Positions 25,914 through 37,800 of a stretch of DNA of 64,000 nt are shown in pieces (within the stretch, counting starts at the first letter, position 1; each line of letters opens with the position of its first letter). The DNA lies in NCBI RefSeq assembly GCF_003073045.1, contig NC_037594.1:19102927-19166926 (forward strand), read 5' to 3'. Both the position numbers and the translations under genes were made by a program. The stretch is from Pomacea canaliculata. Taxonomy: Eukaryota > Mollusca > Gastropoda > Architaenioglossa > Ampullariidae. The notes below the pieces were generated by a model. The model was not told where the DNA came from, ran no database searches, and saw only the letters and a list, made by a program, of their open reading frames with translations.

Positions 25914-28900
25914 ATGATGCAAAAAAAGAAACGATTTATTGGCGTGACGGTTTTTTTTGCTGTGTCCGGCGTCGGTCTTCTTGTAGCAGCGTTCGCAACA
26001 GACAATTGGGTGCAGGCTACTCCATTCTGTAATGTACTTGCCATAACAAGTAATCTGTCGCGACCGACAATAGGCAAAGGAAATAGTAGCTTTGGATTAT
26101 TCAATGGCGAGCAAACGTTAGATTATGGGAGTGGTCAGAGGAACTATCCTCTAAACAGTAAGTGACATTCTTGGTCTTGTATTTTAGTGGTGCGTTATTA
26201 AATATATGATCAAATTATATCTCTTCAGTACCCGATAACACCAATTTTTTTTTAAATTTTACAAAGTTACAAAATTACCACAAATGTTTTATTGTTTATT
26301 AAAGCATCTGTTAGTCATTTGATGAATAATAATTATTAAATAGTTAATGGAGGCTGGGGGTAAGTATAAGTGTAAGTAACTGTGCAGGTGTGTGGGGTGT
26401 GACGGCATGTTTATTACATGTGAGAGGTCCCAACAAAGTAAAATTTGTATCTCTGTTGTGAACAGAAGTAGACAATAAAGATTATTATTTTAGATTTGAT
26501 TTAATCGAAAATAAAGAGCTTATTTAACTGGGATATTGTATTAAGAATGAACTGATCAATAAGAATAAAGATTAACAAGTTTATAAAGACATGTTCATAA
26601 TTAGTAAACAGTTTTTTTTTAAACATTTCAGTTGCCTGTGATCCAAAGGAAGGATTTTGTGCCTTCATCTTCATGCGCTCTGACCCTCAACATAAGGCTT
26701 CTCCCTCAGAGAAGTTGAGTCTTCTGCTTACACAGTATCAAAATCGTTCGGGTTCCAGTAACTCCACTTGTAAGTTTACATTTTGCCATTTTGATATGTT
26801 TGCTTGGGGTGTGTATATTGTTAGTGGTTAGGGATTAGGAAATCCCTAAGTGTATAAGATTAGAGAATCTGTGTATCACTTGGTACTGGTTTTGGTTACA
26901 TACTAATAATATTAAGATTTTGGTTTGAGATCAAGTGAACTTGGAGAGAAGACTTCAAATGCACATGAATATGAATTCTGTGGGTATTGTGTTTGAATGC
27001 TGAAGACACCTTATTTTAATTCAAGACATCAAAAGCAAGAAATTTTTTTTAATATTTTTGAAAAACCAACAAGAGTAAGTCTAAATTGAACTGACTAAAG
27101 TGTGACATTTAAAGTACTTATAACCAAATGAAAAATCTGTCCCTGTTTTTTGTCTCATACACACTGTTCTTTCTCTGCATATGGCATCTGCTTACAGGGC
27201 TGGCTCCTTTGCCGTGATATATCCTTAGTAGATGGATTGATGTAAAAATACCAATTCCCCCCCCTCCCCCTCCAACCTTGCTACCAGCAAAAGATTAGGA
27301 GGGCTAGCTAGTCTTACAGTGTTGGGAAGACATATATATATAGATCAGGCTGACAACATGATTGCTGTTAGTTCTGTTGGAATTGATATTTGTTTAGCTG
27401 ATTTATTGCTGAATACAAACTGAGCAAGAAGTGTGCTGTTTCCTCAATCAGCAAGTCTGGCCTGGTCAGATATATTGTTTCCATAGTCCTCAAGAGAGAA
27501 AATAACCAAATTATGCTACATTCTTTATATGTCATAAGAAAAAAACTTGGTATCATTACATCAAACAATGTTGAATAATTCCTAGTCATTAAATTTACTG
27601 TCTAGTTGATACTGTCATTGACTGCATGCATGTGCACGCATATTCAAGCTTAATTTTTTTTTAAGTTTAATTGATGTTTTTTTTAAGTTTTTTGTCATGC
27701 AAAAATAGTACAGAACCAACATTTGCTTGATCAATTCGGAATTTGTAGCTGTTTATACTCATTATGTCAACATCCAGAGTTGTTTCAGGGCCTTAGAAGC
27801 CCTTGCTTATGATCCGACAATAGAGAAGAGAGATGTTTATGGGTTAAAGGTGAAGGAGGGATTCTCCAGAGGCATATTGATTTTGTGTTCTGAGTTGCCT
27901 GGCTCCATGACACAGGAATTAAACATGACAGTCATGTTTTCCTGAAACTGAAATCCCAAGATCTTAATTTAGTGCAAAACATATACATGCAAGTGAGTCT
28001 TCTGCTGAGCATTTTATTCATAACTATTACAAATGCTTTCCTGGAACCTAAATTAGAAATGTATTTTGTGATCAGAATAGCTTCAGCTCAATACATAACT
28101 TGCATAGTATTGCTCAAATATTTTATCGTTATATTTAGAAGCTATATTACACTGCTGGAAGATTTTTCGTTGACTTTTCATACCTTTAATTATGATAATA
28201 ATGTAAGTGAAAAATGTTTTTAGAATTCGTATTAAATTTTCTGTTATGTGAAGTCTGAAACAATGGTATGAATAGTGTCATTAACTCAAGGAAGGTTTTG
28301 TAGGTTGCTTGATCAAAACTCTTAAATTTAAAGTATACTCTTTCACTCTTTGGCACTGACTAATATTTCTTTCATAAAATGGCTCAAAGCTGTATTATGT
28401 TTTTTTTAAAAATCTTATATATATATATACAGCAAGAAAATACTTTAATTTACAGTTTTCCTGGCATTCTTCTTCAATTTCTTTTTATATACATCACCCA
28501 GATCCACATAAATGTACTTGATTACGCGTAGTGGTAGTATCAGAACCACACTAAAGCTTTAAAAAAAATCAAGATGGCAGCCACAGTTTTTGCAGCTAAT
28601 GTTATTTTTTCTGCATGTAAATAAGAATTAAGTTTAATTTGAAAAGTGATTTATGTAATAAGCAAAAGTGCCAGGGTTTTAGAAATATATATTTTTCAGA
28701 TAGTAATTTGTTTTCAACAACTGGAATATTTATGGAATCTTGGAGATTTAAGGTTAAAGCAAACATATTTGGCCTATCATACAGAGATTTGGTTGCCTAA
28801 ACAGTGAAGTAACAAATTTCTTTTGTTGTTACATCTCAAACCTCCGTTTTGTTGCAATAATTTTAAAGAAAATTATTGTAGCCAAGTTACAAATCTTTTT

Positions 28901-31288
28901 TCACAGAATTGTCTTTTTTGATATATTTTAATCTACCTTCTATCAAAACTGCAATATGAGATAGCTATATTTTGTGCTCTAAGTGGCTTTTCATTGTGAC
29001 ACAACTTTTGACCTCTTCTGTTCATATAAATGGGTCTTGGACAGTCTATTATTATGATCAGCATTATGTCTTCATTTTGTGGAGGATCTTAACAGTGCTT
29101 ACTGTGTACTGTGTCCTGTGGTGTTCACATTATATGTTCACCCCTGTCTTATGTGATTCCTGCTCATGAGCATTCTTAATGTTATTACCAAATTGCTGAT
29201 GACACTTAGAGAGAGTGTCCCTTTCTTGTGTTAGTGACGTTCTGTCCTGTATGAACTGTAGCAAATTAATGCTTATATGACACAACTGTGGTTCATTGTC
29301 ATGAATTGGTTTGGATGGCAGACTTTGTATGCACTAGGCCTTCAGATACTGTGTTAAATACCATTCTCTGTTTGTGAACATATCAGTTATTTCTGTTTGC
29401 ATCCCTCTTGATTCCACAAGTTCATAAGTATTCATTCACACCTTTTTTTCAAAGTATTGCTACCATAGCTGTCTCTGCAGTGGTCACAGTGGTAGCCTGT
29501 AACACCTTTGCTGAAGGAACTAAATTGGCTACTTTTTCATTTTTGTGTTTAGTTCAAGATTGCCACCTTTGCTTATAGAAAGTTTGGTTGCTTTTTTTTT
29601 TTTTAATACCTTTCTGCCACTTTTACTTCGTACCACCCTGTTACTGTCTTCAATTATCCAGTGAAAAGTGTCTGACAGTCCTCAGAGAACCTGAATGTAT
29701 TTGGTCAGTTTTCATTTGCTTTTGCCACATCAGCCATCTGTAATGTACTGCCTGCCCAGCTGAGAAATGGTTATTCCTTGAAATTGGTTAAAGGGTAGCT
29801 TAAAGCTTAACTTTACCACCTTGCCTGGTCGCTTACTGCTGTACTTTGATCCTGATATTAAGGTGGCACACTTCGTTTACATGGGTCCTTTGTGCATGGC
29901 TGTTAATGTTTAAATGTTGTAATTTGTGTGTGTTAATATGCTAATGTGTTTTGGTCTGTATGCATGTATTCTGTGTACATTTGGTATTTGTACTTAAAAC
30001 AAAGTGTCCTGTACTTTTTTAGGAACACGGAACTTATAATATTTTTTAAATAGGCAAAAATAAATGTGTAGAGAATTTATAACAGAGTGTTAGCATCTTT
30101 AAGCTTGGATCTTGATGTGCATTTTACTTTTTACTTTTACAAGGCTATTTTAGTTTAAGAAGCTTAATCTAGATGCTACTTAGGCTTGTGTCAAATATTT
30201 ATTTGAAATAAATCTTTTTATTTATTTACAGATGAGGCCATACAATATGGATTATTTAGTTTTCCACTGTGGGTAGCTGTCCTTGTTATGCTGTCCCTTG
30301 CCATTGTCATGGGATTAGTGAATATTGGTTTCTCGGTGTTTAATGTGTTTGGCCGTCCCATCGAGACTATTACAGGACCTCTTGGCCTTTACTTGTGGAA
30401 TGGTTTATCTGGTGAGTATTGCTGATGCATAGTTTTGATTACATTTTATAAAGAATGATGATTATAATAGTTATTAATAATAGCTCGAATTCATGACATT
30501 ATGTTGATTTGTGGTGCTGATTTATTTCTGTGCAGGGTAATATTTGTAGAAGTACATCTTGAGAATGGAAGAAAATAATAATTTTTCCATTGCAAAGAAA
30601 AACTACTTCATTAATTTATTGCATAAAATTAGTTTTGCATGATGAAGACAAACTGGGACCAAAAGAGTGGATGAGTTACAAATGGGTTTTCATGAAGACT
30701 GTGTTGTTGTCAGTCAGCAGGACTCATACATTATCTCAGATTATGCTTGTTTGTGTGTTGATGGTGATGGTCAGCAGGGGAAACCTTTCTTTGATACTCT
30801 TGATTATAACAGTTGTCTTCCTAAAAGCACAATAGAAAAAAGGGGGGGGCTGGATAGTGCCAAGTAATATCTGAATTTAAGGGGTTTGTAACCTGATAGT
30901 GTTGTTTCATGCCAGCAGCCACAGTGATGTTTTTGAAATTGTATAGTCAACGACATGGTCACAGTTCCAGATGTAATTTGTAAACAAAGTTATCAAATTA
31001 AATACTGTATCTTCCCTTGCAGTGCTTTTTACAGCTCTTGTCTTGGCATTGTATGGTGGACTCTACGGCACGCAATTGTCAAAAAACTTCATGATGTATG
31101 ACGACTACATTCAAGGCTGGCGATCTGAGGGACATATCATGTTAGACTTTTCCTTCTACTTAATCTTGGGGTCAGCCGGTGCATTTCTCATCAACTGCCT
31201 GCTGCTGTTTCTTGGAGGACAAACCCTCTCATGTAGCTACTCACACTCTGGTGAGAAGGAGGTTGACAATGGCATGATTTTGTATTAA
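25914..31288 (+). CDS. CLRN: Clarin-family four-pass membrane protein
   Basis: Tetraspan plasma-membrane protein. Vertebrate clarin-1 and -2 support hair-cell stereocilia and synapses; the role here is unknown. Coding exons: 25914-26157, 26632-26769, 30232-30411, 31023-31288; 828 nt, 275 aa, phases closed, GT-AG. Membrane segments: about 8-30 (FIGVTVFFAVSGVGLLVAAF), LWVAVLVMLSLAIVMGLVNI in exon 3, then VLFTALVLALYGGLYGTQL and FYLILGSAGAFLINCLLLFL in exon 4. The first outer loop carries the family mark FGLFNGE and sequons NLS, NSS, NRS and NST; YGLFSFPLW and GPLGLYLWNGLS also fit clarins. It is longer than vertebrate clarins (about 230 aa), mainly in loop 1. Two adjacent Met codons open the frame. 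Which clarin subtype it matches cannot be said. Confidence 0.85.
27153..27310 (+). mobile_element. SINE fragment
   Basis: Shares CACTGTTCTTTCTCTGCATA and GGCATCTGCTTACAGGGCTG with the SINE body at about 6595-6650, then diverges. It lies in clarin intron 2. Confidence 0.6.
28900..30020 (+). mobile_element. Possible LINE 3'-end relic
   Basis: In clarin intron 2. Near 29710-29820 the plus strand resembles a reverse-transcriptase C terminus (FSFAFATSAICNVLPAQL, then SLKLVKG), followed by a GT-rich untranslated-looking stretch. Open frames upstream are short. The extents are approximate. Confidence 0.3.
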
Positions 31289-34200
31289 GCATATTTATGA
31301 ATGTTCAGTAAGTTAATTATTAATTTGTGTGCAAGTGCTTTAAAAGTATAGGTTATAATGCTTGACAAGGTAACAAATGCATTGTAGTTTATTGTGGAAA
31401 ATTGTCAGTAGTTCTTGAGTTAGCATTAAAGCTTATGAGAGATCTTATAAGGTACTTGATTCTATCAGCTTTGTAGAATTAAGTTTATTATATTTCCTTA
31501 ACCACAGCTGTGATTTTATGCATGCATACTGATTTTTGTGTTGTCAGAGTAAGCTTTTTTAATCAGTCCTAATTTTATGGATGTGTTATTTTTATCCTCC
31601 AGTCATTTGCATCGAAATCTTGCCTTTTTGTATTGTTTTGTCCCACTTGTTGGCATTTACAGAATTTAACATATTTTTTATGGCAACCACACACAAGTTT
31701 ATAGCAGAATACACTTGACAGGCAACCATTATTCTGTGTAAACATTTTTCTGTAAAAAAAATCCACACAATGTCTCAGTTATTTTATTGAATATCACAAA
31801 GGAAGATCTCTTTTGATGAAATCCAGCAGTCTCATTGGAATTTGACAGGAACATTTCACTTAGAGCTCACTTAACACACAACACTTTATGCTCATAGTGA
31901 CTTTTCTAGTTTTGATGCCTAAATGTGAAATACACTGCATCATTTGCTGTTTTTATTTTTTTATTTTAACATGTAAAATTATTTTGCCTTTGAAAAGTGA
32001 TCATTTAATTAAAAAATATTTCATAAAAGACATTAAAAATGACAAGTGCTGCAAACAAAAGAATATTGCAGAATATGACTGTGTCATGTTTATGTTCTGT
32101 TCACATTATGTTACTATACTCCAGTATTGATAATGTGTTTGTTTATTATTTTTTTTCAGCACTTTATGCACACTTGTTTAAACACAGTATTGGTATTCAC
32201 TATGTTTTGCTTATAATTAGTGCATTATTTCATACATAAGCAGTCGGTATTTAGTATCTACAAGAATTCATTCCATTAAAACTGTTATTATAAATGTAAA
32301 CAAGCATAAATGAAAGTTTAAGTTAACATAGCCTTTTTTCCTCATTTAAATACATTCTCCATTTTTTTGTGTTGGTGGTTATTTTTTGGGCACCTGTTGT
32401 GGTATGACAAGTGCTTTTATGCCAGTGATATAAAGACAACTTTATGCTGAGCAAACGTGCTTCCTAAAGTTGATGCAAAGTGCAAGGACAATGTCTCTAA
32501 AAGTATTCTTATGAAATCTGGGGTGAAGTAAGCTTCGTCTGCAATTTAAAGATTATAAATAAAGTAAGTCCAATTATGACTGTTTTCTGAATCCTTTTTC
32601 ACATTCATATGGCTGACAGATAAGTCATGGAGTAAATAGCACTTAAAATGGGAATACTTTACGGGCCCAGTGTTAGAGGTGTGACATGTCTATAATGCCT
32701 TGTCTTTGGTTTGTATCTGCCAGTCATCAACTTTCCGAACTCTGGTCAATGATTTTTTTTGATGTCTATATGTTGAGGCATCATGCAGCAGGACAATGGT
32801 CAGTCTTTGACTGCTAATTTTTAACCAAATAACATTATTTGAAACATTCCCCGTTGTGAAAAATAAACTGTGGTTGGATATGCGTTTTTTTGTATTTTTG
32901 TGTTATGCCATTTTGCTGGCAGGCCTTTGTGAACATATCAACACCTTGATAAACATATCATTCCCCCATTTTGGGACTTTTTTCCCTAGTCATCACTTCT
33001 CCTGTTTAGTCAAGAAACGGTTTTGTGATTGAGAAAAGTTCAGAGAAATTTTGTGGTCAACAAAATTTTATGAAATTATTTTGTTTGTATATATATATAC
33101 ACGCTTTGTATATACTTATAAAAAAAATTTAAAGTTGAATATATGCACTTGTTGTTTTGATCATTTCTTATATATGGTTGTCATAAAAAGCTGTATTTCA
33201 TAGTCTATAGTATTAAATCTTTGTCAGTTTACGATATTTGTGGATTTATGTTTGTGCGAGTGGATGGTTCATTTATTGTTCCCAGAGAGTGGAAAGTTGG
33301 TTTTTTTTTCATCAAACAACCAATCAAGGCTATATCACAGCAAAACATGTCAAAAAAAAAAAAAACAGCATGCAAAACACAAGAGCTGAACTCAGGAACC
33401 TGATTCTAGAATGAGGATAAGATCACATTTTATTATGTTCGTGCACAAAATTGTGTTGGGAATGTCCATGTAAAGGATTTATGGGGATGTGTTGTAAGCT
33501 GAAGAGATTTTTTTTTTCTTCTTAGTCATCTGAAATTTTGTTTTTCCAAGGAAACAAAATTTTGGTTACCGGCAGAACAAAAATAAAGGTGCTCGGTAAG
33601 TTAGTACCTGTTTATTTTCTACGCTTGCATGATTGTTTCCATATTTTTGATGCCTGAAGTGGAATCCTTCCTTCACTGTCATACTCATCAGCCATAAAAA
33701 TTTCATTAAGACAACTAATGCAGAATGTGTATCTTCTGTCCGTAGACCCCCCCCAACCCTTGTCCCCTCTCTCTTCTTCCTTTATCCGTCTGTCATTCCC
33801 ACTTTTAATCCCCAAACCTTCAAACTTACTTGCACGCGATGATATCGCACACGCACAAGCGCACTTGCTGTCCACCAATCGAGCCAACAAACGAAGAATC
33901 GTGCGGTGCTTTCCGACCTCACCTGCCCTGTTCTGTAGTTATTGTTATATCTGTTTGCGTGATCAGTAATTTGTTAAAACTGTTCAACTTTCTCCTGCAA
34001 TCTGCTGCTGCCTTAAAACGACAGATTGCTGTTGAAGACATGCAGCTGTCAGCATGCACAAAACACTGCAAGTTTGGTACCCCAACCTGGACAATGACAA
34101 TTCTCAGGTACTATGAAGCCAACATTTGAGGTGGGACGAAAGGTCGATCTTTCCATACTATTGAAAGATTGTTGGCTTGAGGTTTCAGTCTTATTCGTCT

Positions 34201-34843
34201 GCCAAGGAATACTACTGTCCTGGTATTTCCTAGAAGTTATGCATTCTTTAAGAACTCTTTCTGCCATTATAAAAAATAAGCGAAGCTTCCGACTGGTGGT
34301 TCAGTGAACGGAAGAGGGCTCATCATGTCTAGGCAACGAATCGGGGAAGGCGAAGCCCAACCCTGTACCTTCCCAAGCACATCAAGTATCCATTTTTGCT
34401 GGGTAGGCAGGAGGAAGTTTTCTAAACACAGGTTTCAACCCGCAACCCTCTGCCTTACATTCGAGCACACTTACCACCAGGGAAAGTAGCTCTGTGAGTC
34501 TCCTCACCTGCCCTGGCAGAAGATCACAGTTTCTCGATTAGAATAAAAGACTCTTTTGGGAAAGTCTCTGTAACAGCATTTTAAAAAATACACCGTTACA
34601 ACCATGTTCTTCGGAAGCTGGCACAACCTGATATATTCACGTTCACCGTGACAGGAAACTCGTGAAGAAAAACTTGCATGGCCCATGTCCCAGTAAACTC
34701 CACGCTCGTCACTGCAATAAGCAGACGTGCGTTCTTCCGGATTTCACCTTCTTGGTCCTTCTTGTGTTGTTGGGGTATCTGGGGAGTTGTCTCTCTACCC
34801 CTTTATCGTTGTCAGTACCAAGTTTACCATTTTGACAAGCGAT
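31289..34843. other. Convergent intergenic region, clarin to CDC25
   Basis: No gene recognised. The first 1.3 kb is probably clarin 3' UTR, with a candidate AATAAA at 32558-32563. Further right it is AT-rich with short open stretches, one of which (minus, 33612-33695) ends in a basic KRRK but shows no clear family. A tRNA-like SINE head lies at about 34425-34492. The CDC25 3' UTR must lie near the right end. Confidence 0.4.
34425..34492 (-). mobile_element. tRNA-like SINE head
   Basis: Minus strand reads CCCTGGTGGTAAGTGTGCTC (A-box-like), followed about 30 bases later by GGTTGCGGGTTGAAACC (B-box-like). The spacing fits a pol III promoter, but no clover-leaf was verified and the body was not delimited. 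Confidence 0.35.
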
Positions 34844-37800
34844 CTAGAAAATGAGGCTGTTTTTGTGCTTGGAGAGTTTTTCTGAGCCATGCCACGTCGT
34901 TGCGCGGGTACGACAAAGTCTGAGGTTCTCCTGGAAGTCGGGGTGGTTCATCGGGGTGTAGGCGCTCGGTTCGCAAAGTTCCTGTTGATAATCCCAGATA
35001 TAGAGGGCATTACACAATTGTACAACAGAACAACAATTAATGTGTATATATAAATATCTTGCTGACATTACCTAGGATTTAGTATTCGACATGCATATAT
35101 AAATCATGCAGGTATTACATCACATGCTGATACAGTGTACTATAATACATTTACGAAATAACTTTTAGTCTAAGCATGTTTATGTTCAGGTGTTATTCCT
35201 CATTTACTGGCTTATAAAGTTACCATATATGTATATATATAGTATTGAACATATAGTCTTCAAAGACTTACCGGACATTTCTCAAAAAACACTTTGTATC
35301 CCCCGGACAGAAGATAGATTTCTGGGTAGCAGAGGCATGGATAGCAATGTAAGTTTCTCTTTCGGTCGGCGTTTCTCAGAAGCCTCATCCTAGAGAGAAA
35401 CGAAAGGGACTAGGTTATGTAATCAAAGATTTAAACTTGACTCCAACTCTTTCTTATCCACTTTACGTAGAACGCATGTTCAAGCCACGTGTTAGTAAAC
35501 AGCTTTTCCTAAGAACAAAAGATTTATTTTTACAACTTTTGTGTTCTTGTCGTTCCCTTATACTCTTCGTTTTTCCTACGTTCCAGTAGGACACTTTTAT
35601 GTTTTCAAAAAAGTCCAAAATACCGTAGGGTATAGAAAGTTAACTTAAATACCTATCTCACCTATCCCTTTCCTCTCTCATACACAAAGGAGAAAAGGGC
35701 TACACACGGATGCCACCCACATCCACAACACGATCCCAGTAAAAATGGTGTGCGATGCACTTACATAGTGGGTGTGCGATGCACTTACATAGTGGGTGTG
35801 CGATGCACTTACATAGTTGGTGCCCTCTGAGAAGAGAACTCGCAGTGGAAAATGAGAACCGTCCGCCCTAAGGAGTTTTCTGTCTGGTGGACTTTCCAGC
35901 TCAGGATCTCGTCCACGCTGTCAGCACAATATAGATTAGTCGCACCCTGATTAAAAACAAAACAAAACAAAATACAAACAAACAAAATGTATGAATGTTG
36001 ATTTCTCATCCTGGCATCAATCTAAATTTGTAATCTTCAGTTACAGTCTTGTGTGCGTGCGTCCGCGTTTGTGTGTGCCTTTCCTCCCTTCACTGAAATA
36101 ATAACGACTTCGATCCTAACAGAATGAACCATGTGTGACAACATGGAGAGCAAACTTCCAGGTAAAAACGATGGTGCAGCGTTCCCTGCCTTTCCCGTCC
36201 CCGCTCCCCCGATTTTAGGGAATAACATCCTGGCCTAGGCCAAGTTACTGAAATGTCACTAGGTCCACGATCATTTCAACAACAAAAACAAAAAAAGCGA
36301 AGGAAATCTGACAAAGAGGAAGTACAGAAAAATGCTCTAGAGAAATTCCACACTCAACAGAGCAAACACGACCCTATCGATTCTGGATTTTTCGTTTAAA
36401 AAAAAAAACCTCCCACCGCATTCACCTCAGCCCCTTCATGCGGTGTTTTCTAATCAGTTCTGTTGCCCTTCAGGACAGAGAAGCCCTATGTCAAGAGAGT
36501 ACGTGGTCGTGACTGCTCACATCAGCTCATACCATGACATTTAGCTAGCAATCTACAGGGTGGATAAGTCAGTCACTTCTTGCACAAAAAACCACCCTGC
36601 TAGATTATTTCTTCCACTAAACATCTGGGCACAACAAAAGCATTACACCACAAAAAGTTCTTTCTGTTCGGTGCGAAGGGAAATGTTATGCATCGGCGAG
36701 GGGAGGGGTGAGAAGGACTATTCCTAGAGAATGCTTGAAAAGTCTGTAAAAATTTTGTTTAATGACTGCGTAAAATACAGTGCAAGATAATACTCCCAAA
36801 AATCTGGTTAAATATCCCTGTATGTTCAGGAGGTACATGTTTACAAACAATCCTGTTTCAGAATGTACTGACCACGGACGTGTATAGGGGATACAGATTA
36901 GTATACTGACTGTATCTAGCACCCGACCGCGCACAAAATAAGTGTTGATTAAGAATACCTTTATTCCATTAAAGATCAAGCATCAGATATATGGAATTAC
37001 TTACAGATATATATGGATTTTTTTTTTTTTTTTTTTTTTTTTGCCTCACAGCTACGAATATAGAATGGTGTTTACGACCTTGTGTTGAAAAAAAAAAAAA
37101 AACCCGGATTTTTCGGTAACCAAAACTGCGATCGTTTTTGTACCTCGAACGGTGAAAACTTGTAGCAAAGGCAAACTTGGTGGGGTGGGGGGGGAGAGAG
37201 AGAGAGATTTAGCGATGAAAAAGTAGCAGGGATGGGGACCTGACAAATTAGGGAAGGGCAACTCCGGCAATCGTAGAGTGAGTTTTAGAATCGTGAGGCG
37301 TTACATGTAATTTTTTTGGGGGGTGCGCTCTTAACACAGATAGGTCTACATCTTTCACTAATGTATAGTAATTATTTATGGCGAGACACGTCTGAATACG
37401 TCCCAGATGTTTTCCAGTTATTTATGGTGAGGCACAGGTCTAAATCTGTCCCAAACAATTCGATTAAACAATTTAGCAATTACTTTAGAGAAGCATGTCT
37501 GAATCCGTGTCAAGTGTTTAGCAGTTATGGTGAGGATTTTTTGTTGCTATCAGTTTTTTTCCTTTAACTGTTGCAAGCTCCGATGCGTTAGTCTGCCTCT
37601 ATAACCTCACCGGGTGGTTGAAGATTGCGATACGGAGTGATTCAAAAGGAGCAGGTAGGGTGGGAGAACTTAAGATTACCTTACCCAGTGCTGTTATCGG
37701 ATTGCTCACTATTGCAGCTTGAGTCATGCTAATGGGTGTGGAGTCGATCATGAGGTAGTTGATAAAGAATGTGTACGAATACGACGAATTGGCAACAAGC

